Of a stretch of 64,000 bases of DNA, positions 45,601-60,600 are shown in pieces. The notes beneath the pieces were generated by a model. It saw only the letters and a list, made by a program, of their open reading frames with translations. It ran no database searches and was not told the origin of the DNA. The stretch covers positions 61,200,192 to 61,264,191 of the forward strand of contig OX031061.1 of NCBI GenBank assembly GCA_943736015.1. Direction: 5' to 3'. Numbering within the stretch: the first letter of the stretch is position 1; each line of letters starts with the position of its first letter. Both the position numbers and the translations under genes were made by a program. The stretch is from Tridacna crocea. Its lineage: Eukaryota; Mollusca; Bivalvia; Cardiida; Cardiidae.

Positions 45601-48600
45601 ATAAACCCCAACCATCTCAAACATTTCCTAGTTTCCCCTGAATCCACCTAAACTAAAACCTGAGACTAAATATATGTCAAAACAAACAAACAAACAACAA
45701 CCAAATAAACAAAAACGAAATACCTCTAGCGTTTCTTAATAGTCGACTTAGAAACAACCCCGTAAAATACGGATAGTGACATGAAGTAAGCCCAAATATT
45801 TATGAATATGTGTTAACATAGTAGCAAAAGAAAACTGTTCTTCAATTTTCCCTGACTGTTGCGGGGTTTTAAAAAAGTCGTCTGCAAGGGGTTAATGTCT
45901 AAGAGAATTTAATTATACTCTGAAATTAGTCAAAACCCATTGATGCCTATGGTCCTGTTTCAGGACTGTTCCATTTGCCCACGCCTGTTGCAAATGTTGC
46001 ATGTTAACTCATTACCAAATGACAATATTTTAGGCTGGTCCAAATCGAAAGCATTTGCAAGCGACAAAATAAAAGTGACTGAAAATTTGAAATTTGTTTT
46101 GTGAAGGGTTGAAAAACATTGTGGGAAAAGGAGAAAATGCTTGTTACCAGCACTTTTTCCTTTTCCCACAATGTTTTCTAAAGGGTTCTTTCTCGGGGTC
46201 GTCAAAAGTATGAATTGTGTGTTAATGGGTTAAACTTTATCTTGGGTATCATAAAATAAGTCTGGACTTGAGCCCTCAGAATGTGGGAAATGATAATTTA
46301 CCCATACGTTTGTCGTTGCTGCCGCAAAATGGACGTGCGTTTAGTAAAAGTGATTTTTGAAACGGCTGCGATTCAAAGGTATGTGTAAAACATTTTATAT
46401 AAAACTTTTACATAGCATTTTTAGTGAAAACAATGCATAATAAACACTTTTTTTAAAAATACAACATAATAAAACAGTCAACTATAAATTTTTCTTGTCT
46501 TTTTTGACTTTACATTGGTGTGGTGTAAATATGGCTGTAGGCGTGCATGATTGGATTTTTTTTAAAATTTATGGTAACATTATACTTACTCCTGTAATTT
46601 TTTGCAGGAGATTTAACTTCGATGAAGCTCACACTTTGCTAAAAGATTAGCAAACATTCCAAGGAACTGGCATTCACATAGAACCCCCATCTTAGGACAA
46701 TCCTGCAGAGGAAGAGGATAGAGATATTGATATAAACAAGTGTTAAATTGGGTGAAAAGATGTGGGCCTTTACCACTCCACGAGGGTACGCTGCATTTTG
46801 ATCCCTACCAAGGAGCATGTGGGTAACAAGTTGTTGATGGTCGTCAACTCGGCACGGATGATGTAGCAATTTAATAGATCTACTTGCCGAAGTGAAAAAA
46901 ACAATCAGTGGTTACATCCTGTATTTGAGAACCTTTGTAGTTCATTGTGACTTGTGGGCATACCTAGCAGTTTGGGTACTGCTCAAACAGGCACATTTAG
47001 GTCCAACCGTGTAGAGGACTTTCAAAACTAAGATCATGTTGTTTCTGGCCATTTCCAAAGCAGTATTGGCATCATTAACAGGCTCAAGATTGTCCGGATT
47101 AGAAAGACGCAGACTACGCATTGAGCAACCGTATACCATCAAACACTACAACAGGACAATGGGCGGCGTAAACCAGATCCTGGAAAAGGTATCCAGTGGC
47201 AAGAAGGTTAAAGAAGTGGCGGTGGTCAATTTTCAAGTATTTGCATTGACTTAGCCGTACAGTATACCTGGCACCTATATTGGAAAGTAAACACCTAAAG
47301 ATCTTTCTGGAGTGCATAGACATATTGTGAAAGTATAACCTGTGTGCGGAATGCATAATTTTTGGATGACCAAAAGGGAGTCCTGTTGCTGAAGCCAAGC
47401 ATGTTGCAGAAGACATTCTATACGACTGCAAGGATTGGTATGCAGCAGCCTTTATACAAAAATAGATGTGCATTGTGCAAAAAGCATTACATTATGGTTT
47501 GCACAAAATGTGGCACAAAATGTGCATGGGACTGCATTCAAAGTATTTTGAACAAAATCATCGTGTCCAAAAAACAAAGGAATTCTATAAGACTATCAGT
47601 GAATATACTTGTTCTGTCTGGTGACCATGTATAGACATTACAGTATTTTCAGTGACCTGTAAAAAAGATAAGAGTGGATTGTGATTGTCTGTAATTATCC
47701 AGTACATAATGAGCAAATTTGAAGTTTTGAAATCAGATTTGGATAGAGCCCTGTTGTCAGGACACACATAAAAAATTAGCAAAAATATTGATTCAGAAGA
47801 TCAGACAATTCAGATCTATTCTCTCGATATATTCCCTTTAGGTACGAATCGATTTCCCACAGATAAAACAATCAGCCAGCTATGTGTTAACCCATTACCA
47901 GACGAGAAAATTTTAGACTGGTCCAAATTGAAAGCATTTACAGACGACAAAATAAAGGTGACTGAAAAATTGAAATTTGTTCTGGGAAGGGTAGAAAACA
48001 CTGTGGGAAAAGGAGAAAATGCTGGTTACCAGCATTTTCTCCTTTTCCCACAGTTTTTTCAAAAGGCTTCTTTCTCGGGGGCGTCAAAAGTAGGGATTGT
48101 GTGGTAATGGGTTAAATATGATCGTTGATCATAATTATCTTTCCTTTTGGCCTTCGCAATTCGCTCGATTTTGAACGAACGAAGCGCTGGTGGCTTGGAT
48201 GTGACATGTACAACCAATTGTCTATCGAGTGCTTTGTAGCAAGTTTCATATATTTATTTTAGCTGTTTTCCTTTTCTAAAACTGGGTATATGTTATCTTG
48301 TGGTCCGAATGTTTTAAAAAAAACGTTTTGTGTTTTGTTATACTGCAGATATCGATGAATGCTCCACCCCCAGCTTGAATGAATGTGATTTTGACGCTTC
48401 TTGTATAAATACAGAAGGGAACTACCAGTGTGTGTGTAATAACGGTTATGCTGGAAATGGAATAGACTGTGACGGTATAGAAAACAATATATGCGTTGAG
48501 CTCCAGACTTGTTCTTTTTTTTTCTCTTTAAAGTCTAGACTTGCTCTTAAAAGAAATACTGGTCTTACCCTTAAGTAGCTCTGTTCTTAGTGTAATATAA

Positions 48601-51600
48601 CTATAGGCATTATCACTTTTGCTTTTATCTTGAAAGTTTCATTGGCTATCATCACTTTTTACATCATTTTACACTGTTGTTGGTGAAGTGAGTCTGGTCT
48701 TATTCTAAGACTTTTTCACTTGTCTACATATACATGTACGTCATTAAAAACCTGGTTCCAATTTGCTTTGAAATAAATCGTTTATTTCATTTTGAAAAGC
48801 GTTACTCAGCTCACCAAAGGCCTATAGTAGTGACAATCAGCATTGATGAATATTCGGTATCAAACATTAATGAATGTGGCAGGTGCTAGGGGTATTACCA
48901 GAAACTAATGGAAGTTATCAATGTGCGTTTAACAATGGAATTTCAGAAGACCGCATAGAAATTATAACTTCCCTAAGCTCATATCAATGATATGATTTAT
49001 TAAAGACTTTATGTATGAAGCAATGTATGCTTTTAAAATCAGTTAAGCATATATGCGGCACAATTATAATGTGTGTTTAGCTGGTATATAAGCAATATTG
49101 GCTTTCTCTTCAGACATCAATGAATGTGCTGACGCCAACCTGAACAATTGTGATACGGATGCCACATGCACAAATACAGATGGAAATTATCAATGTGTAT
49201 GCAATACCGGGTTTACAGGAGATGGGTCAGATTGTCAAGGTACTTCTGATTAAATTCAGTTTATTTTGTACATATATTCTGAGTGCTTAATCTTAATGAA
49301 TGTTTTGTTTACTTTTAGATAAATCACATAAGAGATAATCTATTACTGATTCAGCATTTTTCTCTAATAAAAAAATAAATGTCATCAATATAAAACCTTG
49401 TTATTCCCTTTTTTACAATATAAGATCTTTTTCAAGACAAAAAAAAAAAAACTAAACTGAGTCTGAGGCATGTCTCGAATATTTTTCGGACAGGGGCTTT
49501 ATCACAAAATAGCCTTTTTGTTTTGCGTGTATAAGAAGTTCTTAGCTTCTTGCACATGAAAATCAAATGTGCAAATCATGGCCTTTTGATTTTCGACATC
49601 GTTGTTGATTTGCATATTGACTTCATCTTTTATGAAATAAAAGTTATCCGCAAATTGAGGCTATTTCGGAATTTTAAGTATCTCATTTGTTGTATCCAAA
49701 ATTCTACAATACCGCTTCTGTGCATAAATCGGTTTTTTCTAGACTTTTATCATTAAATCAAAGACATTCACACACGCTTTTGTTACGATTAAATGAGTTT
49801 TCAATCATGATATCTGAAAGCCTTGCTTAAAGAAAACTCTAATACAAATTGGTTTAGTTTGATGGAAATTTACATCATTTCATTTCTTTTTTTTTACTTA
49901 GGCAAAGACATAATCATTTTAATGCAAAAGTTTGTGCTTGACTTTTTTACATCAGTGAATGTGTCGAAGCTTATCGTATGCAGTTTGATACCAATGCAAT
50001 ACATACCGTTTTTAACTAAATATACTGTAAAATAGAATTCGGCTCAATCTTTAAAGGTCTTGATAAATGCACAGTCTAAAACATCAAGAATTATGGCACG
50101 ATTTCAACAGTAATGCAAGAATAATTCTCCCGTTTTATGAATTGTATAGCTATATAGCTATTTGTTATTTTAGTATTAAGAGAATATGATCTGCATAGAC
50201 TAAGAATGAGACACATTCAGCATAATAATATAATGTTCTATTTTGTTTATTTTAGATATTGATGAATGTGCCGACTCAAATCTAAATAACTGTGACACAG
50301 ATGCTACATGTACAAACACAGATGGAAGTTATCAATGTGCTTGTAACAGCGGATTTGCTGGAGACGGGACCAATTGCCAAGGTCATGAATTGAATCCTTG
50401 AAGTTGTGTTCCTAATGGAACTTTCAGGAAAACATCTTACCTTTACACACATGATAATACTTTAAGTAGGATTGGGTAAAATTCATCACAGAAAATAAGA
50501 ATAAAATCTTATTCGATAATTGAGGCATTATAGCATTGTTGCAAATTAAAGTATCTAAAAAGAAATGACCGGTAAATTAGCTTGATGACTTTAAACCGAA
50601 ACTAAAAGGTTTCATAAAGAAAATCAATATGCTGCAAAGATGATTGAAGCTCAAACAACCGAGATATTACTTAATGCTTACCAGCATACCTTAAGAAATA
50701 TTTTTTGTATATATATTCATTGAAATATTTTTGTAAATTGTTGCAAACAGGGACTGAAAAGTAACCCATGTCAAAAGTCAGATATATGAGACAGACAGCA
50801 TTAAATGAAGCTTGATTTTTTTTAACGTAAACTAAAGGATTTCATAAGAAACTATTAATACACTGCAAGGATGATCTAAGCTGAAATATCACGGAGATAA
50901 ATGAATGCTTACATTCATACCTCAAGAATTGTGACACAGTAGCCACATTCAAGGAAACCTTAGAAGCTATGGTAAAATGTCCTCAGTTTTTAAGATTTGC
51001 ATAAACACCTATTTGTTATTTCATCCGTGATGTTATATTATGAGAACATGGTCTCTAAGGGAACCCTGTTTAGAATGAAATATATTCACCAAGATGAAAT
51101 GGATTTAGAAAATGTTCTTTGCTTACTTGTTTCAGATATTGATGAATGTGCCGACTCCAATCTAAACAATTGTGACACAGATGCTACATGTACAAACACA
51201 GATGGAAGTTATCAATGTGCCTGTAACAGCGGATTTGCTGGAGACGGGACCAATTGCCAAGGTAATGAGTTGAATCTCTGAAAACATGTTCCTAATGCAA
51301 CTTACAGGAAAACATAGTAACTTTTACTCACATGAGTATAATTTAACTAGGAATTGGTCGAATTCATCTGAGAAAATAACTTCGATCTTGTTCGATAATT
51401 GAGATGGTATTGCATTGTGGCGAACAAAACTTTCTCAAAAGAAATCACCAATAAATTATCTTGATATCGTAAACAGAAATTAAAGGATTTCAAAAGAAAC
51501 CATCAGCAAAGACGACTTGACTTTTATCAACTGAGATATTAATAAATGCTCACCGTTATACCTTAAGAATCGTATTTGTATAATTTATGTTCGTAGTCTA

Positions 51601-54600
51601 AACTGAGATCTAGGCAGATCCGGAATCTGCCTAGACCAAACTGGAAATAAACCTAGACCAAAATAGACTTCCAGTTTTTAAAATCAGCTCCGCAATCTGT
51701 CTAGACAAAATCGGAATATTTTCTCGTTTAATATAGTGCAACTACATGTATATATAAACCACCTTATATAACTCTATAAAATATCCCGACATAAAAAAAG
51801 TTTTTATCGGAAATTCTGGCTAAGATTAGATTTTTTAATTTTTTTGCACAGAAGATAAAAAAAAAGCAACGTGGAAAACCGAGCAATTGTAGGAAAAAAA
51901 AAATAACTTACTTTAAACAAAGATACATTTCGATTGTAAACACATGTGGATTGATATGATTTAAAAAAATGGAAAAGAATCTACCTTGTCTACACAAAAT
52001 TATAAGTCTAGTTTGGTCCAGGCAGAGTCCAAATCTGCCTAGATTCCGATCTGACCTAATATATATTTATATTCATCGAAAACAAGGTCTGGAAAGTCTG
52101 TCAAAAATCAGATACATTAGACGCAATATAGGAAATTCAGCTTGATGTCTTAAACAGAAACTAAAGGATTTCTTAAGAAACCATCAATATACAGCAAAGA
52201 TGATCTGAGCTCAAAAACCTGGGATGAAACATTCATGAATGCTACCACTAATACCTCAAGCATTCTGACACAGTAGCTGAATTCAAGGAAACCTCATAAA
52301 TGCTATAGTATCACATTCAATATCCCCTATTTTCAAGATCTGCATGAACACCCATTTGTTATTTTATCCGTGTTGTTATATTCCGAGATCTTGGTCTCTA
52401 AAGTAAACCGTGTTTAAAATGAGATTCACTCAGCAGGATGAAATGGATTTGGAAAATTTTCTTTCTTTACTTATTTCAGATATTAATGAATGTGCCGACT
52501 CAAATCTAAACAATTGTAACACAGATGCTACATGTACAAACACAGATGGAAGTTATCAATGTGCTTGTAACAGCGGATTTGCTGGAGAGGGGCCCAATTG
52601 CCAAGGTAATGGATTGAATCCCTGAAAAGCTCAATTAACTGAGATCTAATGAATGCTAATCCACCTCATATCTAAGGAATTGTATTTGTATATATATTCA
52701 TTGAAAAACATGCTAAGTCGTTAAAAACAAGGTCTGAAAAATGACAAGTGGCAAAAATCAAGTTTATAAGATACAAAACATTTAATGTAGGTTAATATTT
52801 AAAACAAAAAGTAAATGATTTCATAAGAAACCACCACTAGACTGCAAAGATGATCTGAGCTCAAATATCACATATATACATGAATACTTATACTCCTAGC
52901 TCAAGAATTGTGACAATAGATACATTCAAGGAAACCTCATAGATGCTATGGTAAAATATCCCCCATGTTCAAGATCTGCATGAACACCTATTTGCTATTT
53001 CATCCGTGATGTTATATTAAGAGAACATGGTGTCTAAATGAAACCCTGTTTATAATGAAATATATTCACCAGGATCAAATGGATTTGGAAACTGTTCTTT
53101 TTTCAATTATTTTAGATATTGATGAATGTGCCGACTCAAATCTAAACAATTGTGACACAGATGCTACTTGTACAAACATAGATGGAAGTTATCAATGTGC
53201 TTGTAACAGCGGATTTGCAGGAGACGGGACCAATTGCCAAGGTAATGACTGCCATTTCATCTGGGGGAACAAACGTGACAGCATGCTAGTCGTAAAAGGC
53301 GATAAAAGGGGCATCATTTTGTGTTTTTTCCATTCCTCATTTATCATGTTTGTCTTATGTTGTAGCACATGTATGTTATTTCAACCTCGCATTATTGTTT
53401 ACTGAATAAGTGCGCCCAATATGACCTAAGTTATCAACGGGCCTTAAAACGCTAGTCATTCATTCAGGGTAATGAATTTAATCTCTGAAAACATCTTCCT
53501 AATGAAACATACAGAAAAAACATCTTAAGTTTACACAAATGAGTATACATTAAGTATGAATATGTCAAATTCATCGGAGAAAATAAATTTTGATCTTGTT
53601 CGATATTTTAGGCGGTATTGCATTGTGGGAAACCAAAAATGTAATGAAAGAAATCAACAGTAAATAAACAAGATTTATTAAACAGACACTAAAGGATTTA
53701 ACTAGAAACCATCAGTATACTGCAAAGAAGGTTTCAGCTCAATCAACAGAGATATTAATAAATGCTAACATTTCTCATACCTCAAAAATTGTATTTGTAT
53801 ATATATTCATTTAAATAATTTTATAAATCATTAAAAACAAGGTCTAGAAAGTGACCAATTTAAAAAAATCAGATTGATTAGACACAATGCAGTAAATGTA
53901 ACTTGATGAATTTGAAGGAGACTATAGTATTTCATAACAAACCAGCAATACACTGCAATGATAATCTAATTTCAAAAACCACACATATTAATGAATGCTT
54001 ACATTCAAACTTTAAGAATTGTAACACAAAATCCACATTCAAGGACACTTCATAAATGCTACAGTATCACACTCAATTAATCCCATTTTCAAGAACTGCA
54101 TGATCATTTATTTGTTATTCTATCTGCGTTGTTATATTCGAAGAACATTGTGTCTAAAGTGAATCGTGTTTAGAATGAGATACATTCACCAGGATAAAAT
54201 GGATTTGGAAACTGTTCTTTGCTTACTGATTTTAGATATTGATGAATGTGCCGACTCCAATCTAAATAATTGTGATACAGATGCTTCATGTACAAACACA
54301 GATGGAAATTATCAATGTGCTTGTAACAGCGGATTTGCTGGAGACGGGACCAATTGCCAAGGTAATGAATTGAATCCCTTAAAAGCTCAATTAACTGATA
54401 TATTAATGGATGCTTACCCACCTCATATATAAAGAATTGTATTTCTATATATATATTCATTGAAAAAATGTTTAATCGTTAAAAACAAGGCCTGAAAAAT
54501 AACCATTGTCAAAAATCAAATATATAAGATACAAATCAGTTAATGTAGGTTAATATTTAAAACAAAAAGTAAATGATTTCATAAGAAACCACCAATAGAC

Positions 54601-57600
54601 TTCAAAGATGATCTGAGCTCAAATATCACAGATATACATGAATACTTATACCCCAAGAATTTTGTCAATAGCCACATCCAAGGAAACCTTATAGATGCTA
54701 TGATATAATATCCCCCATTTTCAAGATCTGCATGAACACCTGTTTGTTATTTTATCCGTGATGTTATATTTTGGGTACCTGGTATCTTAAATGAACCCTG
54801 TTTATGATGAGATATATTCACCAGGATCAAATGGATTTGGAAACTGTTCTTTGTTTTCCTTATTTTAGATATTGATGAATGTGCCGACTCAAATCTAAAC
54901 AATTGTGACACAGATGCTACATGTACAAACACAGATGGAAGTTATCAATGTGCTTGTAACAGCGGATTTGCTGGAGACGGAACCAATTGCCAAGGTAATG
55001 AATTAGATATCTGAAAACATGTTCCTAATAGAACTTACAGAAAAAAACATCCTAACTTTACAGACATGAGTATACTTTAAGTATGAATATGTTAAATGCA
55101 TCAGAGAAAACAAATTTCGATCCTGCTAGATAATTGAGGCGGTATTGCATAGTGGGAAACTGAAAGTGTAATGAAAGAAATCAACAGTAAATTAACAAGA
55201 TTTATTAAAAAGAAACTAAAGTAATTCATTAGAAACCATCAGTATACTGCAAAGAAGGTTTCAGCTCAATCGACAGAGATATTAATGAATGCTAACATTC
55301 CTCCTACCTCAAAAATTGTATTTGTATATATATTCATTTAAATAATTTTATAAATCATTAAAAACAAGGTCTAGAAAGTGACCAATTACAAAAATCAGAT
55401 TCATTAGACACAATGCAGTAAATGTAACTTGATGAATTTGAAGGAGACTATAGTATTTCATAACAAACCAACAATACACTGCAATGTTGATCTAATCTCA
55501 AAAACCACACATATTAATGAATGCTTACATTCAGTCTTTAAGAATTGTAACACAAAAGCCACATTCAAGGACACTTCATAAATGCTACAGTATCACACTC
55601 AATTAATCCCATTTTCAAGATCTGCATGATCATTTATTTGTTATTCTATCTGCGTTGTTATATTCGAAGAACATTGTGTCTAAAGTGAATCGTGTTTAGA
55701 ATGAGATACATTCACCAGGATAAAATGGATTTGGAAACTGTTCTTTGCTTACTGATTTTAGATATTGATGAATGTGCCGACTCCAATCTAAATAATTGTG
55801 ATACAGATGCTTCATGTACAAACACAGATGGAAATTATCAATGTGCTTGTAACAGCGGATTTGCTGGAGACGGGACCAATTGCCAAGGTAATGAATTGAA
55901 TCCCTTAAAAGCTCAATTAACTGATATATTAATGGATGCTTACCCACCTCATATATAAAGAATTGTATTTCTATATATATATTCATTGAAAAAATGTTTA
56001 ATCGTTAAAAACAAGGCCTGAAAAATAACCATTGTCAAAAATCAAATATATAAGATACAAATCAGTTAATGTAGGTTAATATTTAAAACAAAAAGTAAAT
56101 GATTTCATAAGAAACCACCAATAGACTTCAAAGATGATCTGAGCTCAAATATCACAGATATACATGAATACTTATACCCCAAGAATTTTGTCAATAGCCA
56201 CATCCAAGGAAACCTTATAGATGCTATGATATAATATCCCCCATTTTCAAGATCTGCATGAACACCTGTTTGTTATTTTATCCGTGATGTTATATTTTGA
56301 GTACCTGGTATCTTAAATGAACCCTGTTTATGATGAGATATATTCACCAGGATCAAATGGATTTGGAAACTGTTCTTTGTTTTCCTTATTTTAGATATTG
56401 ATGAATGTGCCGACTCAAATCTAAACAATTGTGACACAGATGCTACATGTACAAACACAGATGGAAGTTATCAATGTGCTTGTAACAGCGGATTTGCTGG
56501 AGACGGAACCAATTGCCAAGGTAATGAATTAGATATCTGAAAACATGTTCCTAATAGAACTTACAGAAAAAAACATCCTAACTTTACAGACATGAGTATA
56601 CTTTAAGTATGAATATGTTAAATGCATCAGAGAAAACAAATTTCGATCCTGCTAGATAATTGAGGCTGTATTGCATAGTGGGAAACTGAAAGTGTAATGA
56701 AAGAAATCAACAGTAAATTAACAAGATTTATTAAAAAGAAACTAAAGTAATTCATTAGAAACCATCAGTATACTGCAAAGAAGGTTTCAGCTCAATCGAC
56801 AGAGATATTAATGAATGCTAACATTCCTCCTACCTCAAAAATTGTATTTGTATATATATTCATTTAAATAATTTTATAAATCATTAAAAACAAGGTCTAG
56901 AAAGTGACCAATTACAAAAATCAGATTCATTAGACACAATGCAGTAAATGTAACTTGATGAATTTGAAGGAGACTATAGTATTTCATAACAAACCAACAA
57001 TACACTGCAATGTTGATCTAATCTCAAAAACCACACATATTAACGAATGCTTACATTCAGTCTTTAAGAATTGTAACACAAAAGCCACATTCAAGGACAA
57101 TTCATAAATGCTACAGTATCACACTCAATTAATCCCATTTTCAAGATCTGCATGATCATTTAGTTGTTATTCTATCTGCGTTGTTATATTCGAAGAACAT
57201 TGTGTCTAAAGTGAATCGTGTTTAGAATGAGATACATTCACCAGGATAAAATGGATTTGGAAACTGTTCTTTGCTTACTGATTTTAGATATTGATGAATG
57301 TGCCGACTCCAATCTAAATAATTGTGATACAGATGCTTCATGTACAAACACAGATGGAAATTATCAATGTGCTTGTAACAGCGGATTTGCTGGAGACGGG
57401 ACTAATTGCCAAGGTAATGAGTTGAATCCCTGAAAAGCTCAATTAACTGATATATTAATGGATGCTTACCCACCACATATATAAAGAATTGTATTTCTAT
57501 ATATATATTCATTGAAAAAATGCTTAATCGTTAAAAAAACAAGGCCTGAAAAATAACCATTGTCAAAAATCAAATATATAAGATACAAATCAGTTAATGT

Positions 57601-60600
57601 AGGTTAATATTTAAAACAAAAAGTAAATGATTTCATAAGAAACTACCAATAGACTTCAAAGATGATCTGAGCTCAAATATCACAGATATACATGAATACT
57701 TATACCCCAAGAATTTTGTCAATAGCCACATCCAAGGAAACCTTATAGATGCTATGATATAATATCCCCCATTTTCAAGATCTGCATGAACACCTGTTTG
57801 TTATTTTATCCGTGATGTTATATTTTGAGTACCTGGTATCTTAAATGAACCCTGTTTATGATGAGATATATTCACCAGGATCGAATGGATTTGGAAACTG
57901 TTCTTTGTTTTCCTTATTTTAGATATTGATGAATGTGCCGACTCAAATCTAAACAATTGTGACACAGATGCTACATGTACAAACACAGATGGAAGTTATC
58001 AATGTGCTTGTAACAGCGGATTTGCTGGAGACGGAACCAATTGCCAAGGTAATGAATTAGATATCTGAAAACATGTTCCTAATAGAACTTACAGAAAAAA
58101 ACATCCTAACTTTACAGACATGAGTATACTTTAAGTATGAATATGTTAAATGCATCAGAGAAAACAAATTTCGATCCTGCTCGATAATTGAGGCGGTATT
58201 GCATAGTGGGAAACTGAAAGTGTAATGAAAGAAATCAACAGTAAATTAACAAGATTTATTAAAAAGAAACTAAAGTAATTCATTAGAAACCATCAGTATA
58301 CTGCAAAGAAGGTTTCAGCTCAATCGACAGAGATATTAATGAATGCTAACATTCCTCCTACCTCAAAAATTGTATTTGTATATATATTCATTAAAATAAA
58401 TTTATAAATCATTAAAAACAAGGTCTAGAAAGTGACCAATTACAAAAATCAGATTCATTAGACACAATGCAGTAAATGTAACTTGATGAATTTGAAGGAG
58501 ACTATAGTTTTTCATAACAAACCAGCAATACACTGCAATGATGATCTAATCTCAAAAACCACACATATTAATGAATGCTTACATTAAATCTTTAAGAATT
58601 GTAACACAAAAGCCACATTCAAGGACACTTCATAAATGCTACAGTATCACACTCAATTAATCCCATTTTCAAAATCTGCATGATCATTTATTTGTTATTC
58701 TATCTGCGTTGTTATATTCGAAGAACATTGTGTCTAAAGTGAATCGTGTTTAGAATGAGATACATTCACCAGGATAAAATGGATTTGGAAACTGTTCTTT
58801 GCTTACTGATTTTAGATATTGATGAATGTGCCGATTCCAATCTAAATAATTGTGATACAGATGCTACATGTACAAACACAGATGGAAATTATCAATGTGC
58901 TTGTAACAGCGGATTTGCTGGAGACGGGACTAATTGCCAAGGTAATGAATTGAATCCCTGAAAAGCTCAATAAACTAAGATATTAATGGATGCTTAACCA
59001 CCCCATATCTAAAGCATTGTATTTATGTATATATATATATTTATTGAAAAATGGTAAATCGTTAAAAATAAGGCCTGAAGAATGACCCCTGTCAAACACC
59101 AAATATATAAGATACAAAACATTTGATTTAGCTTAACATTTTAAACAAAAAGTAAAGGATTTCGTTAGAAACCACCAACAGACTGCAAAGATAAACTGAG
59201 CTCAAATAGCTCAGATATTAATTAATGCTGACACTCATACCTCAAGAATTGTGACACAGTGCATCATTCAAGGACACCTCATAGAAACTATGGTATAATA
59301 TCTCCCATTTTCAAAATCTGAATGAATACCTATTTGTTATTTTATCCTTGATGTTATATTATGAGAACATGGTCTGAAGGTAACCCTGTTTAGAATTTAA
59401 TATATTCACCAGGGTAAAATAGATTTGGAAACTATTCTTTGTTCACTTATTTTAGATATTGATGAATGTGCCGATTCAAACCTAAATAACTGTCACACAG
59501 ATGCTATATGTACAAACACAGATGGAAGTTATCAATGTGCTTGTAACAGCGGATTTGCTGGAGACGGGACCAAATGCCAAGGTAAAGAATTGAATCCCCG
59601 AAAACATATTCCTCATGCAATTTACAGGAAAACATCATTCTTTTACACACATTAGTATACAAGTATGGATAGCTCAAATGTATCTGAGAAAATAAATTTC
59701 GATCTTATTCGATAATTGAGGTGGTATTGCCTTGTGGCAAACATAAGATTCTAAATCACCGGTGTTGATGTATTAAACGGAACCTAAAGGATTTTATAAG
59801 AAATTGTCAGTATAGTGCAAAGATAATTGTGGTCTACAAACTCAGAAATTGAATGAATGCTAATCCTCCTCATACCTTAAGAATTGTATATACATTTATA
59901 GTAAAAAGATGTGGTCGATCGAATTGCAGCCACTGTCTTTACATGCCAGACGAATCTACGTATAACTTTAACGGTAAGGTATTCAAAGTTAATGCAAATA
60001 TGAGCTGCGATGTCTAGAATGTCATATACGTAATTAACCGGGGATAAATTAAGAACACGTCGAACTATACATGCCCAACAAATCAGAGATTTATCCACTC
60101 GGCAGTTACAACTAAGTAGTAACATAGACGTCTGTTCAAAGAACGAAATTAAGTTCAAAATATTTCCATTTTACAAGGTACATTCAGACAAGCTATCAGT
60201 CAGATTAGCAAAAGAAAAATACTTCATAGAATGTTTCAAACCTTCGCTTAATGCTTGACTTTATTGAATAGTGACCTCCCTTTAATAATAACTCTTCGTT
60301 GACGCTACGAGAGAAGTTACGCAAAAATCGACGTTACCGCTAGTTACAACGTTACACTAATGAGGCGATATCCGAAACATGTTTGTTTAGTTGTCTTATA
60401 TTTGAAATACACACATTATAGGCACGTTACATCTTACTTTTAATTTACCGATTTAATGTACTTGTGTCGGTCTGGTAATAACCAGGTTATTTTATTTTTT
60501 CCGTAGATCTATATACATGTATATAAAATTCTTCAAAAACAGGGTCTGGAAAGTGACCCATGTGAGAAATCAGATACATTAGACGCAATGCAGGAAATTT

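Larger units (their letters stand above)
53690..58960 (+). repeat. Tandem two-exon duplication, unit 1526-1528 bp, about three and a half copies
   Basis: EGF16/18/20/22 start at 54236, 55762, 57288 and 58816; EGF17/19/21 at 54869, 56395 and 57923. Intron and exon sequence is almost base-for-base the same between copies (for example 54166-54432 and 55692-55958 encode the same 88 codons). The left edge is more diverged, near 53.7-53.8 kb. Confidence 0.92.

Noticed and set aside
54170-55986. Conserved antisense ORFs of 96 and 61 codons repeated through the array
   Set aside because: Antisense shadows of duplicated exon-intron sequence, conserved only because the DNA was copied recently.
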